DNA from: Planctomycetota bacterium | GTDB taxonomy: Bacteria > Planctomycetota > Phycisphaerae > UBA1845 > UTPLA1 | Length of the DNA: 64,000 nt | Direction of reading: 5' to 3' | Assembly: GCA_016712275.1 (NCBI GenBank) | Contig: JADJRI010000016.1 | Location: 1-64,000, forward strand | In this document: positions 62,606-64,000 of the stretch, one piece after another | Position numbering within the stretch: position 1 is the stretch's first letter | Layout: every line of letters begins with the position of its first letter | Program-made: the position numbers and the translations under genes | Notes under the pieces: model-generated | Database searches by the model: none | What the model was told of the DNA's origin: nothing | Seen by the model: only the letters and a program-made list of their open reading frames with translations

Positions 62606-63019
62606 TCAAGAATTCCCTTGCCCCATTCGTAGAAAGCCGATCACCAAATACGCCATGAAGATCATCATCACCCAGAAAAGCATCGGCAGGTTCGCGGCAA
62701 TCGCGGGATCGGCCGAGCCTCTTGCATCGAGAAATGCCATGGCCCACGGATACATGAAAATGAGTTCGACATCGAAGATGAGGAACATCATGGCGACCAG
62801 ATAGAATTTTACATTGAAGCGGCGGCGTGCATCGCCGATGGGCGGCATGCCCGATTCATAAGCCGTTTCCTTTTCGGCCCCTTCTCGCGACTCTTTCGGA
62901 ATAAAGTGGGTCAGGAAGAGGATGATCGATCCGACAATTAGAACGCCGACCAGCATGATGCCGATCGGGCCATATCCGAGATCGGGGGACGCAAGTAATT
63001 GAAATGCAAGATTTGCCAT
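62606..63019 (-). CDS. nuoA: NADH-quinone oxidoreductase subunit A
   Basis: NuoA is a small membrane subunit of complex I with three helices: IGIMLVGVLIVGSIILFLTH, FYLVAMMFLIFDVELIFMYP and MLFWVMMIFMAYLVIGFL. The conserved loop KETAYESGMPPIGDARRRFN (with the ESG Cys position as Gly-Met) and FDVELIFMYPWA are diagnostic. The 137-residue protein is complete and is the first gene of nuoABC, 91 bases downstream of the GreA-like gene on the same strand. Confidence 0.95.
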   Translation of the reverse strand: MANLAFQLLASPDLGYGPIGIMLVGVLIVGSIILFLTHFIPKESREGAEKETAYESGMPPIGDARRRFNVKFYLVAMMFLIFDVELIFMYPWAMAFLDARGSADPAIAANLPMLFWVMMIFMAYLVIGFLRMGQGNS

Positions 63020-63110
63020 GTCGTTATGCTGTTATTAGAACCACCAAGTCATTGCAATCGATGGTTGTCCGCTTCGTTGTCAAACCGCAGGCACAACCGG
63101 CTCCCACGCT

Positions 63111-64000
63111 TCAATCGACCGACGCCGTAATTTCAAGAATTTCGTACTCGGCCTCCGTTTTTCCATCAAAGGACAGCTTCACCTTTTCGCCAAGCTTCTT
63201 GCCGAGGATTTGCCGGGCGATCGGCGTCTGATACGAATACATGTGCTTCGTCAAATCGCCGTCGCCGACACCCATGATCATCAAGGTCATGTCGCCGCCG
63301 GCTTGCATGGACTTCAGCCTGATTTGCTGGCCGACACTGACATGATCGGTGGGCACAGTGGCCGGATCGATCAATTTTGCCTTCGCCAGGTCAGCGTTGA
63401 TATTGGCAACCCGTGCCCGAAGAAGGTCTCGCTCCTCAAGGGCATACTTGTATTCCGAGTTTTCGCTCAAGTCGCCGCGCGATGCCGCCTCGCCGATGGC
63501 CTTGGCGTTCTCCCGCATCTTCACATTGACGATATCGTCCAGCTCGGACTCCTTGGTTTTCAAACCTTCCCGGCTGAAATACAGGGATGAGGCATCGTCC
63601 CAGAGCGGCACCTCGACTTTGACATAGAGTTTCGGAAATGCCTCGGCCAGAATGCTGAGCATCTCGCTCTGAATGCTGGGGCCAAGGCCTTCGGCACGCT
63701 CGATATGGCGACGAAAAGCCTGCGCCATCGGCAGGTCCATCAACTTCAACCCATCGCGAAACGTGCTGTAGTTTCTCGCACCGATTCCCGCGCGACCGTT
63801 GCACGCATCTGATTCACCGTCTGGCCGGCTGCTTTGCCTTCTGAGAGGCGGGCCGGACCCACGATGGAGAGCACCGTCCCGAAAAGCTCGAGCGGCGGCG
63901 GAATCGGCAACTTCGTTTCGACGGAAGGCCCCTTCCATATCCACATCACGGCCTCGGTGTGCCGTCCGGGATCATCCAGCGCACGGCGGATAATATCTCC
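63111..64000 (-). CDS. Long GreA-like transcript cleavage factor (partial, one frameshift)
   Basis: The C-terminal 160 residues form a complete GreA/GreB module. The coiled coil has the acidic tip ASRGDLSENSEYKYALEERD, which delivers the catalytic metal to stalled RNA polymerase, and the FKBP-like domain ends EKVKLSFDGKTEAEYEILEI. Upstream, at least 130 further residues are visible (DLPMAQAFRRHIERAEGLGP, AEAFPKLYVKVEVPLWDDAS). After a break near 63785 come ELFGTVLSIVGPARLSEGKA and DIIRRALDDPGRHTEAVMWI up to the window end. Ordinary GreA is about 158 residues, so this is the enlarged form with an N-terminal extension of unknown role. Confidence 0.85.

Overview
The window reads as a chromosomal segment of a Planctomycetota bacterium, probably near the Phycisphaerae; this is an inference from gene families only. 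Supporting signs are three PEP-CTERM-sorted secreted proteins, an ECF sigma factor followed by a membrane anti-sigma-like protein with a prepilin-type (H-X9-DG-like) tail, a poly-asparagine secreted protein, and a long MoxR/DUF58/BatA/VWA gene cluster with large coiled-coil partners. No rRNA, tRNA, CRISPR array, integrase or transposase gene was found. Coding density is high. A striking property is a scatter of single-base indels that break conserved genes (aconitase, MiaE, TPI, YicC, CoaC, CoaB, ABC ATPase, AMMECR1, ComEC and others). In nearly every case the family sequence resumes in another frame, so I annotate these as whole genes with probable sequencing or assembly errors.

Layout: (1) 1-12.4 kb, mixed metabolism and accessory genes: end of aconitase, a Tat-exported class V aminotransferase, a poly-Asn secreted protein, MiaE and NAD synthetase, two secreted proteins, a PEP-CTERM protein, an M49-like zinc peptidase and a GNAT enzyme. 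This part holds two copies of an identical 45-nt inverted-repeat element, one of which cuts short a beta-helix surface protein gene. (2) 12.6-17.0 kb, a housekeeping run tpiA-secG-yicC-gmk-rpoZ-coaC-coaB behind a promoter with a 14-bp palindrome in its spacer. (3) 17.1-24.6 kb, a PEP-CTERM gene, a TPR protein, an ECF sigma/anti-sigma/macro-domain operon and a GAF-AAA sigma-54 activator. (4) 24.6-30.8 kb, an ABC-2 exporter operon, a stand-alone LigD-phosphoesterase-like protein, a TPR lipoprotein and AMMECR1.

(5) 30.9-54.3 kb, one collinear minus-strand cluster of twelve genes with many stop/start overlaps: a PQQ-propeller/TPR giant, a terpene-cyclase-fold protein, MoxR, DUF58, two VWA/BatA-type membrane proteins, a DUF4175-like protein, a coiled-coil protein, a TPR protein, an NPCBM-tailed protein, an intact HtrA protease and two HtrA paralogues that have lost all three catalytic residues. 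This is the most interesting system in the window and probably acts at the cell envelope. (6) 54.6-64 kb, a CobS-like membrane protein overlapping comEC, a damaged MFS transporter, another PEP-CTERM gene, nuoCBA without a following nuoD, and the C-terminal part of a long GreA-like protein that runs off the window.
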